Assembly (NCBI GenBank): GCA_018268195.1
Contig: JAFDWZ010000026.1
Coordinates: 1-64,000, forward strand
From: Bacteroidota bacterium
Lineage (GTDB): Bacteria > Bacteroidota > Bacteroidia > AKYH767-A > OLB10
DNA: 64,000 nucleotides
Direction: 5' to 3'
Shown: positions 55,136-62,830 of the stretch, in pieces
Layout: every line of letters begins with the position of its first letter
Numbering within the stretch: position 1 is the first letter of the stretch
The notes under the pieces: model-generated
Database searches by the model: none
What the model saw: the letters and a program-made list of their open reading frames with translations, nothing else
Told to the model about the DNA's origin: nothing
Program-made: the position numbers and the translations under genes

Positions 55136-55705
55136 TTAAAAAATGCCTGACCCTAATATGATAAACCACAACAAATAATCTTTTAGTTGCTCGCGCATGA
55201 TACGTAAAGCTTTGCCCATTTGATTTTCAACAGTTTTAACAGAAAGATTAAGCTGCCTTGCAATTTCATTGTAGGTAAGTTCCTCATATCTGCTGAGTTC
55301 AAATATAATTTTACATTGAGGCGGAAGTGTTTCAATAGCATGAAATATTTGTTTCTGAAGTTCATTTTTAAAGACTGTAGATGTAACATTTTCAGTGGAT
55401 GGATTCAGCTCCTGCACATCAGTATAACGCTCTTTTACTTCAGCATGCTTCAGTTTGTTTAATGCAGCATTACGCACTGCACGCATCAAATATGCCATAA
55501 CAGAAGTTTCAATGGTGAGTGTTTGTCTTTTCTCCCACATATTCACAAATATTTGTTGTACAATATCCTCGGCATCATCTGTATCTTTTAAAAATGTGTA
55601 AGCATAACTACATAATCGTTGATAATTATTTTTAAAGAACAGTTCAAATGATTGCTCATCTCCCTGCCTGATATTAAAAATGAAATCGTCTGTTTGCAAT
55701 GCCAA
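55136..55705 (-). CDS. ECF RNA polymerase sigma-70 factor (Bacteroidetes-type)
   Basis: This 189-residue protein has region 2 (ELFFKNNYQRLCSYAYTFLK, DAEDIVQQIFVNMWEKR) and region 4 (LPPQCKIIFELSRYEELTYN, LNLSVKTVENQMGKAL). The hydrophobic C-terminal end (LLWFIILGSG) is common in this family. The likely start is TTG at 55705; no in-frame ATG precedes the conserved region. It directs transcription of genes controlled through the FecR/STN partner; its own operon is the first candidate. No exact -7 box is seen upstream. Confidence 0.9.
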   Translation of the reverse strand: MALQTDDFIFNIRQGDEQSFELFFKNNYQRLCSYAYTFLKDTDDAEDIVQQIFVNMWEKRQTLTIETSVMAYLMRAVRNAALNKLKHAEVKERYTDVQELNPSTENVTSTVFKNELQKQIFHAIETLPPQCKIIFELSRYEELTYNEIARQLNLSVKTVENQMGKALRIMREQLKDYLLWFIILGSGIF

Positions 55706-55884
55706 TATGAATTGGGCCGCAATTTAATAAACTATCCCTTTCACTAAATGACAGTCAAAAAGTATTATACCCCTATTCTTCACTAAAAAAATTCAATCTG
55801 ACTTTCATCCGCCTATCTGACATACCGCTAAAACGGATTCATGCGGAATTATAAAACTGAGTTTTCTCATGATTTTGTAAAATT

Positions 55885-55904
55885 AAAAGTATTTACATAC
55901 TTTT
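55885..55904. promoter_or_regulatory. 20-bp palindromic operator before the NO/Fe-S repair operon
   Basis: AAAAGTAT (55885-55892) and ATACTTTT (55897-55904) are perfect 8-bp arms around a TTAC spacer. The site ends 15 bp before the -7 box at 55920 and covers the place where the -33 element should be. A dimeric regulator is expected, either the Rrf2 protein encoded at the end of the operon or a CRP/FNR-type protein. The remainder of 55706-55964 holds no gene. Confidence 0.55.
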
Positions 55905-55919
55905 ATTAAAAACTGTTTC

Positions 55920-55927
55920 TATATTTG
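55920..55927 (+). promoter_or_regulatory. -7 box of the NO/Fe-S repair operon (TATATTTG)
   Basis: An exact TAnnTTTG match 37 nt before the first start codon at 55965. No TTG lies at the -33 position, which is occupied by the palindrome, suggesting activator dependence or repressor overlap. Confidence 0.55.
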
Positions 55928-55964
55928 CAGCGATAAATTCAATAACAATATAAAAAAAAAAAAC

Positions 55965-56201
55965 ATGCAAACTACTGCCGACAACGTTCTTGATGTTACC
56001 ACATTGGACCCAAGAATAAAACATGCTACCATTTTTTCACGTATTGGCGAATTGAAAAGTGGCGAAAACCTTACGATTCACAACGACCATGACCCAAAAC
56101 CATTGTACTATCAGTTGTTGAGTATGTATGGCGATGCATTTAATTGGGAGTATCTGGAACAAGGCCCTGAATGGTGGAAAGTAAAAATTACTTTACGCTA
56201 A
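55965..56201 (+). CDS. Stand-alone DUF2249 protein
   Basis: This 78-residue protein is one complete DUF2249 domain (DPRIKHATIFSRIGELKSGE, IHNDHDPKPLYYQL, WEYLEQGPEWWKVKI). It is strongly similar over its whole length to the first 75 residues of the next gene product, so the pair looks like a tandem duplication of the domain. DUF2249 is a small TusA-like fold of unknown function that recurs with RIC, hemerythrin and NO-response genes. It is the first gene of the operon, 53 bp before the RIC gene. Confidence 0.85.
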   Translation: MQTTADNVLDVTTLDPRIKHATIFSRIGELKSGENLTIHNDHDPKPLYYQLLSMYGDAFNWEYLEQGPEWWKVKITLR

Positions 56202-56254
56202 ACTGTTCTGCAATAAAATAGTTATAATTATAGAAACCATTTAATAAAAACATC

Positions 56255-57196
56255 ATGCAAACTACTGTTGACAATATACTGAATGTAACACTACTTGAAC
56301 CAAGACAAAAACATCCTACCATATTTTCACGGTTTGATGAATTGCAAGAAGGAGAAAGTCTGATTATTCATAACGATCATGATCCTAAGCCATTATACTA
56401 TCAATTAATGGGTGAACGAGGTGATATTTTTACTTGGGAGTATCTGGAGCAAGGACCTCAATGGTGGAAAATTAAAATCACCAAACGCAAAACCGGTGAA
56501 GGTAGTGAAACACTTGCTGAGCTTGCCACTAAAGATATTCGCTATGCACAGATATTTAAGAAATTCGGTTTGGACTTTTGCTGCAATGGACACAAAACAG
56601 TGAGCGAAGCTTGTGCTGAAAAAGGTATTGATGTGAAAAGGCTCGAGAATGAATTACAACATGCAGAGAATTTACAAGGCTCTTCTCGGCCACTGCCTTA
56701 CAATGAATGGAGTATTGATTTCCTCGCTGATTATATTGTAAACACTCATCACTCCTACTTGCGAAAAGTGCTTCCGGACATTAGAGCTTATGCGAAAAAA
56801 GTAATGCAGGTTCATAGCGATCGTCATCCTGAATTGGTAAGGATGCAAGAGTTGGTGGATGCAACGGCCATTGAGTTGCTTGAGCACATGCAGAAGGAAG
56901 AGAAAGACCTATTTCCATACATCAAACAGATGGTATCAGGCAAATCCGTTTTAAACTCAGGAGTTCTGCAGGAAACTATTCATAACATGGAAAAAGAACA
57001 TTCCTTAGTGGGTGATAACCTTCACGAGTTGCGTCATATTACCAATAACTATCAACTTCCTGAAGATTCCTGTGCAAGTTATAGCTTGCTATTCCGTATG
57101 CTTGACGAAATGGAAGATGATGTGCATCTGCACATACATTTGGAAAACAATATTCTGTTTCCCAAAGCTGTTGAATTTGAAAAATCAAAAATATAA
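56255..57196 (+). CDS. ric: RIC/ScdA-type Fe-S cluster repair di-iron protein with N-terminal DUF2249
   Basis: This 313-residue protein starts with DUF2249 (about 1-75). A ScdA_N/DUF542 domain follows (about 83-140; YAQIFKKFGLDFCCNGH with the CC pair). The C-terminal hemerythrin-like di-iron domain (about 155-310) has ligand candidates in NTHHSYLRK, EHMQKEEKDLFPYI, EKEHSLVGD and HIHLENNILFPKA. RIC proteins repair Fe-S clusters damaged by NO or peroxide and may deliver iron. The DUF2249 extension is not in the classical YtfE/ScdA proteins. It sits inside the operon, 5 bp before the hemerythrin gene. Confidence 0.92.
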   Translation: MQTTVDNILNVTLLEPRQKHPTIFSRFDELQEGESLIIHNDHDPKPLYYQLMGERGDIFTWEYLEQGPQWWKIKITKRKTGEGSETLAELATKDIRYAQIFKKFGLDFCCNGHKTVSEACAEKGIDVKRLENELQHAENLQGSSRPLPYNEWSIDFLADYIVNTHHSYLRKVLPDIRAYAKKVMQVHSDRHPELVRMQELVDATAIELLEHMQKEEKDLFPYIKQMVSGKSVLNSGVLQETIHNMEKEHSLVGDNLHELRHITNNYQLPEDSCASYSLLFRMLDEMEDDVHLHIHLENNILFPKAVEFEKSKI

Positions 57197-57201
57197 ATAC
57201 C

Positions 57202-57699
57202 ATGTTCGATCAACCACAATATAATCCCATCAAGCGAAAAGAAGCGTTGCTTCGCTTTTCAAGAGAGCATCACTACGGCTTGTTGCTGATTTGGAAAATT
57301 AAAGAAGGGCTGAAAAAAAATATTGCTCCTGAAAGAATATCAGATTTTATACTGTATTTTTATGAGCATGATTTAAAGAAACATTTTCTTTCGGAAGAAA
57401 CAGAGGTTTTTGCAAAGATGGATAGTAAAAATGAATTAGTTCAATCTGCTTTGAAAGAACATGAAACTATCGTTAGCATGGTTGAAGAGTTGCGCAAAAA
57501 CAAAAATAACAAGGAGGTAATCATTAAATTCAGTGATGAGCTGGATAAACATATCCGTTTTGAAGAGAGAACCTTGTTTAATGAAATTCAGAATACACTT
57601 TCGGATAAAGACCTGATTGAGTTGGGACAAAAACATCAGGAGAAACCCTGTGATGTAAGCGATAATTGGAAAGATAAATTCTGGATAATAAATGCCTGA
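57202..57699 (+). CDS. Hemerythrin-like domain protein
   Basis: This 165-residue protein has hemerythrin-type histidine and carboxylate ligands: REHHYGLLL (about 21-29), YEHDLKKHFLSEETEVF (about 53-69), LKEHETIV (about 86-93) and DKHIRFEERTLFNEI (about 115-129). It likely binds a di-iron site that senses or carries oxygen or NO. The final 30 residues, with CDVSDNWKDKFW, are not part of the bundle. It lies 5 bp after ric and 6 bp before the cupin gene. Confidence 0.85.
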   Translation: MFDQPQYNPIKRKEALLRFSREHHYGLLLIWKIKEGLKKNIAPERISDFILYFYEHDLKKHFLSEETEVFAKMDSKNELVQSALKEHETIVSMVEELRKNKNNKEVIIKFSDELDKHIRFEERTLFNEIQNTLSDKDLIELGQKHQEKPCDVSDNWKDKFWIINA

Positions 57700-57705
57700 T
57701 ATTTT

Positions 57706-58029
57706 ATGGAAATAAAAATAAATACTGACGAGCTTGAATGGGAAGAAGGAAGAGTAAAGAATTTCTTCGGAAAAGAATTGCTGAATATGGACAACGGTAC
57801 TTTTAAGCTCGTAAAAGTTGCTCCACATTCAGGGTATCCGGAGCATTTGCATCCAGATAAAACGGAATTTATTTATGTATTAAAAGGTTTTCCGGAGTTC
57901 ACTATTGGTGCCGATAAATATTCAGCGCAACCTAATGAATTTTACATTTTTCCTGCGGATGTAAAACATGCTATACTGAACCATTCCGATGATGAATGTG
58001 TTTTGATGGTGGGAGGTATTAAAAAGTAA
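57706..58029 (+). CDS. Small cupin protein
   Basis: This 107-residue single-domain cupin has conserved cupin box 1 (HSGYPEHLHPDKTEFIYVLKG) with H/H/E metal ligands, and box 2 (PNEFYIFPADVKHAI) with the last histidine. It probably binds a metal. Function is unknown; in this operon it may be an iron-dependent or sensor protein. Spacing to both neighbours is 6-12 bp. Confidence 0.85.
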   Translation: MEIKINTDELEWEEGRVKNFFGKELLNMDNGTFKLVKVAPHSGYPEHLHPDKTEFIYVLKGFPEFTIGADKYSAQPNEFYIFPADVKHAILNHSDDECVLMVGGIKK

Positions 58030-58041
58030 CTACTTGTAAAT

Positions 58042-58851
58042 ATGATTACAATAAATGCCAACACCAAAATTGCTACTCTATTAAAGCAGCATCCCGATGC
58101 TTTGGAAGCTATCATCAGTATTTCACCCAAATTCAATAAACTGCGCAATCCTTTACTCCGTAAACTAATGGCAGGAAGAACCTCCATAAGTATGGCAAGT
58201 AAAATCGGTGGATGTACCGTTAATGATTTTTTCGAGAAACTCCAACCGCTCGGCTTTTCTGTCGACAGTGAGACAAAAGCCGATGAAACAACGGAAAGTG
58301 TTGCTGTTCCTGAATTTTTAAAAAATATTTCAGCAAAAGACATTGCTGAACTTGATGTGCGTCCGGTACTTGAGTCGGGAAAAGATCCTTTGAATTTAAT
58401 TCTCGAAAAACTAAAACCATTGCAATCGCATCAGGTGCTTAAACTGATAAACAATTTTGAGCCTATTCCATTGATTCAACTGCTGGAAAAACAGGGATAT
58501 CAAACCTACACAGAAATTATTGATCCGGATCTGTATTACACTTATTTTAATAAAACTGAAAAGGTTAAAAATACAGATGCCGGCAATAAAGCTGAGCTGA
58601 CTGACTGGGATGAAAAATTGAAATATTACGAAGGCAAACTGAAAACTATTGATGTAAGAGCACTTGAAATGCCATTGCCCATGCTTACTATTTTGGATGA
58701 ACTGGAAAAACTTCCAGAAACGGATGCGCTTTATGTTTATCATAAAAGAATTCCTGTTTTTCTGCTCCCTGAATTAAAGGACAGAAACTTTGAATTCAGA
58801 ATTAAAGAAATAACAGATGGCGAAGTGTATCTTTTAATTTTCAAGTCATAG
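58042..58851 (+). CDS. DUF1858 plus DUF2249 protein
   Basis: This 269-residue protein has an N-terminal DUF1858-type helical domain (about 1-72; ITINANTKIATLLKQHPDAL, KIGGCTVNDFFEKL). A DUF2249-type TusA-like domain follows at about 100-180 (AELDVRPVLESGKDPLNLIL, PIPLIQLLEKQGY). The remaining C-terminal region (about 195-269) may be a second, degenerate copy. Function is unknown. It recurs beside RIC and the downstream membrane protein in Bacteroidota. It is the third DUF2249-bearing protein of the operon. The next gene starts one base after its stop. Confidence 0.8.
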   Translation: MITINANTKIATLLKQHPDALEAIISISPKFNKLRNPLLRKLMAGRTSISMASKIGGCTVNDFFEKLQPLGFSVDSETKADETTESVAVPEFLKNISAKDIAELDVRPVLESGKDPLNLILEKLKPLQSHQVLKLINNFEPIPLIQLLEKQGYQTYTEIIDPDLYYTYFNKTEKVKNTDAGNKAELTDWDEKLKYYEGKLKTIDVRALEMPLPMLTILDELEKLPETDALYVYHKRIPVFLLPELKDRNFEFRIKEITDGEVYLLIFKS

Positions 58852-58852
58852 T

Positions 58853-60148
58853 ATGTTTGCAATAACTGGCGACACTGCTTCAATAAAAACCACTTCTTAC
58901 AAAGTGGTATTACCATTTTATATTTATGCTGCTGTTTCCTTTTTAGTTGCTACAATTTTATTGTTAATGTCAGGCAATTCATTTTTAGGACCTCTGTTTC
59001 AACCAAGCATTTTAGCCATCACACATACCATGGCTCTGGGGTGGGCAACCATGATTATTCTTGGGGCAAGTCATCAATTGGTGCCCGTGCTTATTGAAGG
59101 TAAATTACACAGTGAAAAACTGGCATGGCTTTCATTTGTTTTTGCAGCAATTGGTATTCCGCTTTTGGTATATGCATTTTATGTATTTAATATGGGAGCA
59201 CCTGCCAAATGGGGTGGTAGGTTTATCGCTCTTTCAGTAATCTGCTATCTCATCAACATTTTTATCAGTATGCAAAAAAGCAAAAGAGAAAACGTGCATG
59301 CTGTGTTTATTTTTGCTGCAGTTCTGTGGCTATTGTTTACTGTATTATTAGGCCTTGCACTGGTGTACAATTTCACTTTTCTCAATTTGCTTCCCTATGA
59401 TTCACTGCACTATCTGCCGGTACATGCACATACCGGAATCATAGGCTGGTTCTTATTACTTGTAATTGGTGTCGGTTCACGACTTATTCCAATGTTCTTA
59501 ATTTCGAAATACACAAATCCGAAGTTGCTTTGGATAATTTTCTGGCTAATTAATGCCGCACTTATATTTTATTTTCTGATATTTTATTTCTTCCCTGAGC
59601 GTGCAAATATTTTTATCCCTTCCATCCTCATCCTTGTAGCCATCAGCTTATTTATTTATTACTGCAGGCAAGCTTATAAAAACAGACTAAGAAAACAAGT
59701 AGATGAACAAGTCAAAATTTCACTCTTATCTGTTGTTATGATTTTATTGCCTGTCATTTTACTTCTTATCATCATATCACTCTTGCTTGGTAAGGCTGGT
59801 GATGAAAAAGAACTTCCGCTGGCTTATGGTTTCATGATATTTTTTGGGTGGCTTACTGCCATTATTCTGGGGATGACTTTTAAAACGTTGCCTTTCATTG
59901 TATGGAATAAAGTTTACCGACATCGTTCTTCTCTTGGAAAAACTCCTAACCCAAAAGATTTGTTCAGCCATCCTATGTTTAATGTGATGAGTGTTTTTTA
60001 CCTGGTGGGATTTGTGCTATTCGCTGCGGGAATAATTATTTCACATCTGCTTTTATTGAAAATCGGTGCAGCACTTCTTATTTTAGCAGCAGCACTCTAT
60101 AATTTGAATGTATTTAAAGTTATCACGCATAAAGCAATTATGAAATGA
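58853..60148 (+). CDS. Polytopic histidine-containing membrane protein (NnrS / haem-copper-oxidase-like)
   Basis: This 431-residue protein has about 12 hydrophobic segments. Membrane-embedded histidines occur in two parallel motifs: ITHTMALGWATMIILGASHQ (H58, H74) and VHAHTGIIGWFLLLVIGVGS (H191, H193) followed by RLIPMFL. The pattern resembles NnrS and subunit I of haem-copper oxidases, but the full oxidase histidine set is not obvious. In this operon it may bind haem and process or sense NO. No function is established from sequence. It overlaps the next gene by 4 bp. Confidence 0.8.
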   Translation: MFAITGDTASIKTTSYKVVLPFYIYAAVSFLVATILLLMSGNSFLGPLFQPSILAITHTMALGWATMIILGASHQLVPVLIEGKLHSEKLAWLSFVFAAIGIPLLVYAFYVFNMGAPAKWGGRFIALSVICYLINIFISMQKSKRENVHAVFIFAAVLWLLFTVLLGLALVYNFTFLNLLPYDSLHYLPVHAHTGIIGWFLLLVIGVGSRLIPMFLISKYTNPKLLWIIFWLINAALIFYFLIFYFFPERANIFIPSILILVAISLFIYYCRQAYKNRLRKQVDEQVKISLLSVVMILLPVILLLIIISLLLGKAGDEKELPLAYGFMIFFGWLTAIILGMTFKTLPFIVWNKVYRHRSSLGKTPNPKDLFSHPMFNVMSVFYLVGFVLFAAGIIISHLLLLKIGAALLILAAALYNLNVFKVITHKAIMK

Positions 60149-60471
60149 GTACGGAAACCAACAATAATATAAAATGCAGCATGGCACTGGCAGCGCTGAT
60201 GCATGTGGATGATCCTGAAATTGGACTTAACGTAGTGGACCTGGGTTTGATTTACAAAATCAATTTTGATGAGGAGGAGAAAAAAATTGTCTGCACTCAA
60301 ACGCTTACTACTGAGTTTTGCCCTATGGGTGACTCTATTGTGAGTAATGTTACACAGGCCTTGCAACAAACATTTCCTGAGTATTTTATTGAAGTAAATC
60401 TGACTTTTGAACCGCCTTGGAATTTTGAAGCTGTTTCAGAAGAAGGACGTAAATTTTTAGGTCATTATTAA
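60145..60471 (+). CDS. MIP18/DUF59-family Fe-S assembly protein (SufT/PaaD-like)
   Basis: This 108-residue protein has the DUF59 signature VDDPEIGLNVVDLGLIYKI and the conserved cysteine in TTEFCPMGDSIVSNV. DUF59 proteins help mature Fe-S proteins (SufT, PaaD, eukaryotic CIA2). Its place behind the RIC gene and before an Fe-S-type regulator fits a role in rebuilding clusters after NO damage. It overlaps the membrane-protein gene by 4 bp; the regulator gene starts 2 bp after its stop. Confidence 0.88.
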   Translation: MSTETNNNIKCSMALAALMHVDDPEIGLNVVDLGLIYKINFDEEEKKIVCTQTLTTEFCPMGDSIVSNVTQALQQTFPEYFIEVNLTFEPPWNFEAVSEEGRKFLGHY

Positions 60472-60473
60472 CT

Positions 60474-60905
60474 ATGCTCAGTTTAACCTGTAAAGCATCA
60501 GTAAAAGCCGTCATTTACCTTGGCTCCATTGCCGAGCATGGCAACCGAGCAAGTATCAAAGAAATTGCTGCTTTTATTAATGAGAACGAACATACCGTAG
60601 GTAAACTTTTACAAAAATTAGTAAAAGACGGAATCATCAACAGTTATAAAGGACCTAAAGGTGGATTTTACATTACAGCTAAACAGCAAAAACAACCGGT
60701 GATAAACATTATACATTCCATAGACGGAGAAGAAGTTTTTAATCAGTGTGGTTTAGGTCTTAGTAAATGTATTGAAACTCGTCCCTGCCCTTTTCACAAC
60801 GACTACAAGCCCGTAAGAGAAATGTTCAAACAAATGTGTTCCAATAAACGCATCTGTGATCTTCATGAGAACGTGAATAAAGGTCTCGCCTACCTTACCG
60901 GTTGA
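60474..60905 (+). CDS. Rrf2-family transcriptional regulator with three-cysteine cluster site
   Basis: This 143-residue protein has an N-terminal winged helix (about 1-65; AVIYLGSIAEHGNRASIKEI, GPKGGFYI). Three cysteines C92, C99 and C105 (NQCGLGLSKCIETRPCPFH) closely match the 2Fe-2S ligand positions of IscR and NsrR. It is thus likely to sense NO or Fe-S status. It is the last gene of the operon and is the best candidate for binding the palindrome at 55885-55904, giving autoregulation. Whether it behaves as NsrR or IscR cannot be read from sequence. Confidence 0.9.
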   Translation: MLSLTCKASVKAVIYLGSIAEHGNRASIKEIAAFINENEHTVGKLLQKLVKDGIINSYKGPKGGFYITAKQQKQPVINIIHSIDGEEVFNQCGLGLSKCIETRPCPFHNDYKPVREMFKQMCSNKRICDLHENVNKGLAYLTG

Positions 60906-60932
60906 TCTGGTTCTGAAAAAAGTTGATATTAA

Positions 60933-60964
60933 TTATGACAAACAAATAATATTAAATACATTTG
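60933..60964 (+). promoter_or_regulatory. Promoter of the T9SS secreted protein gene (TTG-N21-TACATTTG)
   Basis: TTG (60933-60935) is followed after 21 nt by TACATTTG (60957-60964), matching both promoter elements and spacing of the Bacteroidota consensus. The ATG is 23 nt downstream. Confidence 0.6.
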
Positions 60965-60987
60965 CTGCTCAACAAAACAAATGTATT

Positions 60988-61968
60988 ATGAAAAAACTCT
61001 ACACACTGATTACAGCTTTATTCGCTTTCACGTTTGTAAATGCACAAACAGTGATTTATGACAATGGTCCCTTAGTAAACTATCCCGGAATGGGTGATGG
61101 CGGTGCCGATGTTTCCAGCCTCCATGACGGGCTAAACACTTACGGCAACAATGTTAACCAATCATTAGGTTATTTTATCGCAGATGATTTTACTGTACCT
61201 TCCGGTGCAACATGGAATATTGATTCCGTTGTATTGTTTACTTATCAGACAAATTCGGGAAATACCTCAACTATTACAGACATGTTTGTAGTAATTTTCG
61301 ACAAAAACCCATCTGATCCCACAGCAACAATAATTGCCGGTGACTCTACATTAAACATTATGTCAACAACAGAGTGGACTGGGATTTATCGCACAAGTTC
61401 AACAACCCTTTCAAGCGTAAGCAGACCAATTATGCGTGTTTGTGGTGCGTTACCGGTTTCTCTCACAGCCGGCACTTATTGGATAGCATGGTCATTTCTC
61501 GGAACCAGCACATCAGGACCTTGGAGTCCGCCCATTACTTTCCCTGTGGTAACTGTAACAGGCAATGCTTTACAATACGTTGCAACTTCAGGAATATGGC
61601 AAAGTGTTATTGACACTGCTACTGCCGGATCGGCAGACGATGCAGCACAAGGATTCCCATTTCAGCTTATCTCAAATACATCTACTGGAATAACTACTAA
61701 TACTCCATCTGAACTGAACATTTCTTTCTACCCTAATCCGGTAGAAAATTATGCGTTTGTAACCATAAAAGGAACTGCATTAAACCTAAATCAAAATCCT
61801 GCAACCTTTATTGTTACTGATATGACCGGTCGTGAAGTTGCTTTGATAAACAATATTACCGGAGATACTTTTGAATTTAAAAGAGGTAATCTCAAGAAAG
61901 GAATGTATATCTATAAAATATCACAGGGCGATAATGTCTTAAAAACAGGTAGGTTTAGCGTGTATTAA
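60988..61968 (+). CDS. Secreted protein with T9SS type A sorting domain
   Basis: This 326-residue protein has a signal peptide (MKKLYTLITALFAFTFVNAQ). A beta-rich unknown domain spans about 21-235 (YFIADDFTVPSGATWNIDSV; SLTAGTYWIAWSF). A C-terminal T9SS sorting domain spans about 245-326 (ISFYPNPVENYAFVTIKG, VTDMTGREVALI, KKGMYIYKISQGDNVLKTG). It is exported across the outer membrane by T9SS. The middle domain resembles proline-rich carbohydrate-binding or adhesion modules, but I cannot assign it. It has its own promoter and shares a bidirectional terminator with the cyclophilin gene. Confidence 0.88.
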   Translation: MKKLYTLITALFAFTFVNAQTVIYDNGPLVNYPGMGDGGADVSSLHDGLNTYGNNVNQSLGYFIADDFTVPSGATWNIDSVVLFTYQTNSGNTSTITDMFVVIFDKNPSDPTATIIAGDSTLNIMSTTEWTGIYRTSSTTLSSVSRPIMRVCGALPVSLTAGTYWIAWSFLGTSTSGPWSPPITFPVVTVTGNALQYVATSGIWQSVIDTATAGSADDAAQGFPFQLISNTSTGITTNTPSELNISFYPNPVENYAFVTIKGTALNLNQNPATFIVTDMTGREVALINNITGDTFEFKRGNLKKGMYIYKISQGDNVLKTGRFSVY

Positions 61969-62000
61969 TATTCTGAACCAGAAGATTAAATATTACAAAA

Positions 62001-62032
62001 AAAACGCTGACAAGTTATGTCAGCGTTTTTTT
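62001..62032. terminator. Bidirectional terminator between the T9SS protein and cyclophilin genes
   Basis: AAAACGCTGACA (62001-62012) and TGTCAGCGTTTT (62018-62029) form a perfect 12-bp stem with a 5-nt loop, with an A-run on the left and a T-run on the right. It serves the rightward gene ending at 61968 and the leftward gene ending at 62044. Confidence 0.85.
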
Positions 62033-62043
62033 ATTTACCTTTA

Positions 62044-62538
62044 TTACTTTAATTCGCCACAATCGCTGACGATAATTTTCTTAAGTGTAGTTCCATTAGG
62101 TGTTCCATAGCCTTCAATTTTTTCAACTACATCCATCCCTTCGGCAACTTTACCAAATACAACATGTTTACCATCGAGCCATGGTGTGGTAACAGTGGTT
62201 ATAAAAAACTGTGAGCCATTGGTGTTTGGACCGGCATTCGCCATTGAGAGTAAACCCGGTTTGTCATGCTTTAAAATGAAATTCTCATCCTTAAATCTGT
62301 CTCCGTAAATACTCTTCCCTCCTCTTCCATTCATCATAGTGAAATCGCCACCCTGACACATAAATTCCGGAATAACCCTATGGAAAGGCGAACCTTTGTA
62401 GCCATAACCTTTTTCTCCGGTACATAATGCACGGAAGTTTTCAGCTGTAAGCGGAGTTACATCATTAAACAATTCAAAAACTATTCGGCCAATGTTTTCA
62501 CCATCGGCAGTCATGTCAAAATAAACCTTGCTATTCAT
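62044..62538 (-). CDS. Cyclophilin-type peptidyl-prolyl cis-trans isomerase
   Basis: This 164-residue protein is a single cyclophilin domain with no signal peptide, so cytoplasmic. The active-site arginine region is [18 protein letters not shown], followed by [18 protein letters not shown] and [11 protein letters not shown]. The sequence resembles eukaryotic cyclophilin A (including [18 protein letters not shown]) more than the shorter bacterial PpiB. It catalyses proline isomerisation during protein folding. It has a -7 box 29 nt upstream and the shared terminator downstream. Confidence 0.95.
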   Translation of the reverse strand: MNSKVYFDMTADGENIGRIVFELFNDVTPLTAENFRALCTGEKGYGYKGSPFHRVIPEFMCQGGDFTMMNGRGGKSIYGDRFKDENFILKHDKPGLLSMANAGPNTNGSQFFITTVTTPWLDGKHVVFGKVAEGMDVVEKIEGYGTPNGTTLKKIIVSDCGELK

Positions 62539-62566
62539 ATTATTTTTTACTTTTTTATAGAAAGTG

Positions 62567-62574
62567 CAAAGCTA
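62567..62574 (-). promoter_or_regulatory. -7 box for the cyclophilin gene (TAGCTTTG on minus)
   Basis: An exact TAnnTTTG match on the minus strand, 28 nt upstream of the start at 62538. No TTG is seen at the -33 distance. Confidence 0.45.
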
Positions 62575-62602
62575 TCAAATACCTCTGCATAACCTGATAA
62601 TG

Positions 62603-62652
62603 TGAATAATTATTCATAAAAAGCAGGTGTAGTCGTTTAAATAGATTTAAAC
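62603..62652. promoter_or_regulatory. Two palindromes in the cyclophilin-osmC divergent region
   Basis: TGAATAATTATTCA (62603-62616) is a perfect 14-bp palindrome. GTTTAAAT-AG-ATTTAAAC (62635-62652) has perfect 8-bp arms. They lie between the divergent cyclophilin and OsmC genes and could be operators for a stress regulator. A/T-rich palindromes also arise by chance in such DNA. The rest of 62653-62830 shows no exact promoter box. Confidence 0.35.
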
Positions 62653-62830
62653 AGAAATTATGGTTATACCATTCAATATTTATCACTGAAGGTTTATAAA
62701 ATAACACAATTCTTACAAACCGTTAAGGTTGTTTTATTGTTCTTATGCTGAATGATAAAACATCAAAAATCATTTTTCATTATCAGTAATGTTTAAAAAC
62801 ATAAATAAAACTTATAAAAAATAAATTATC

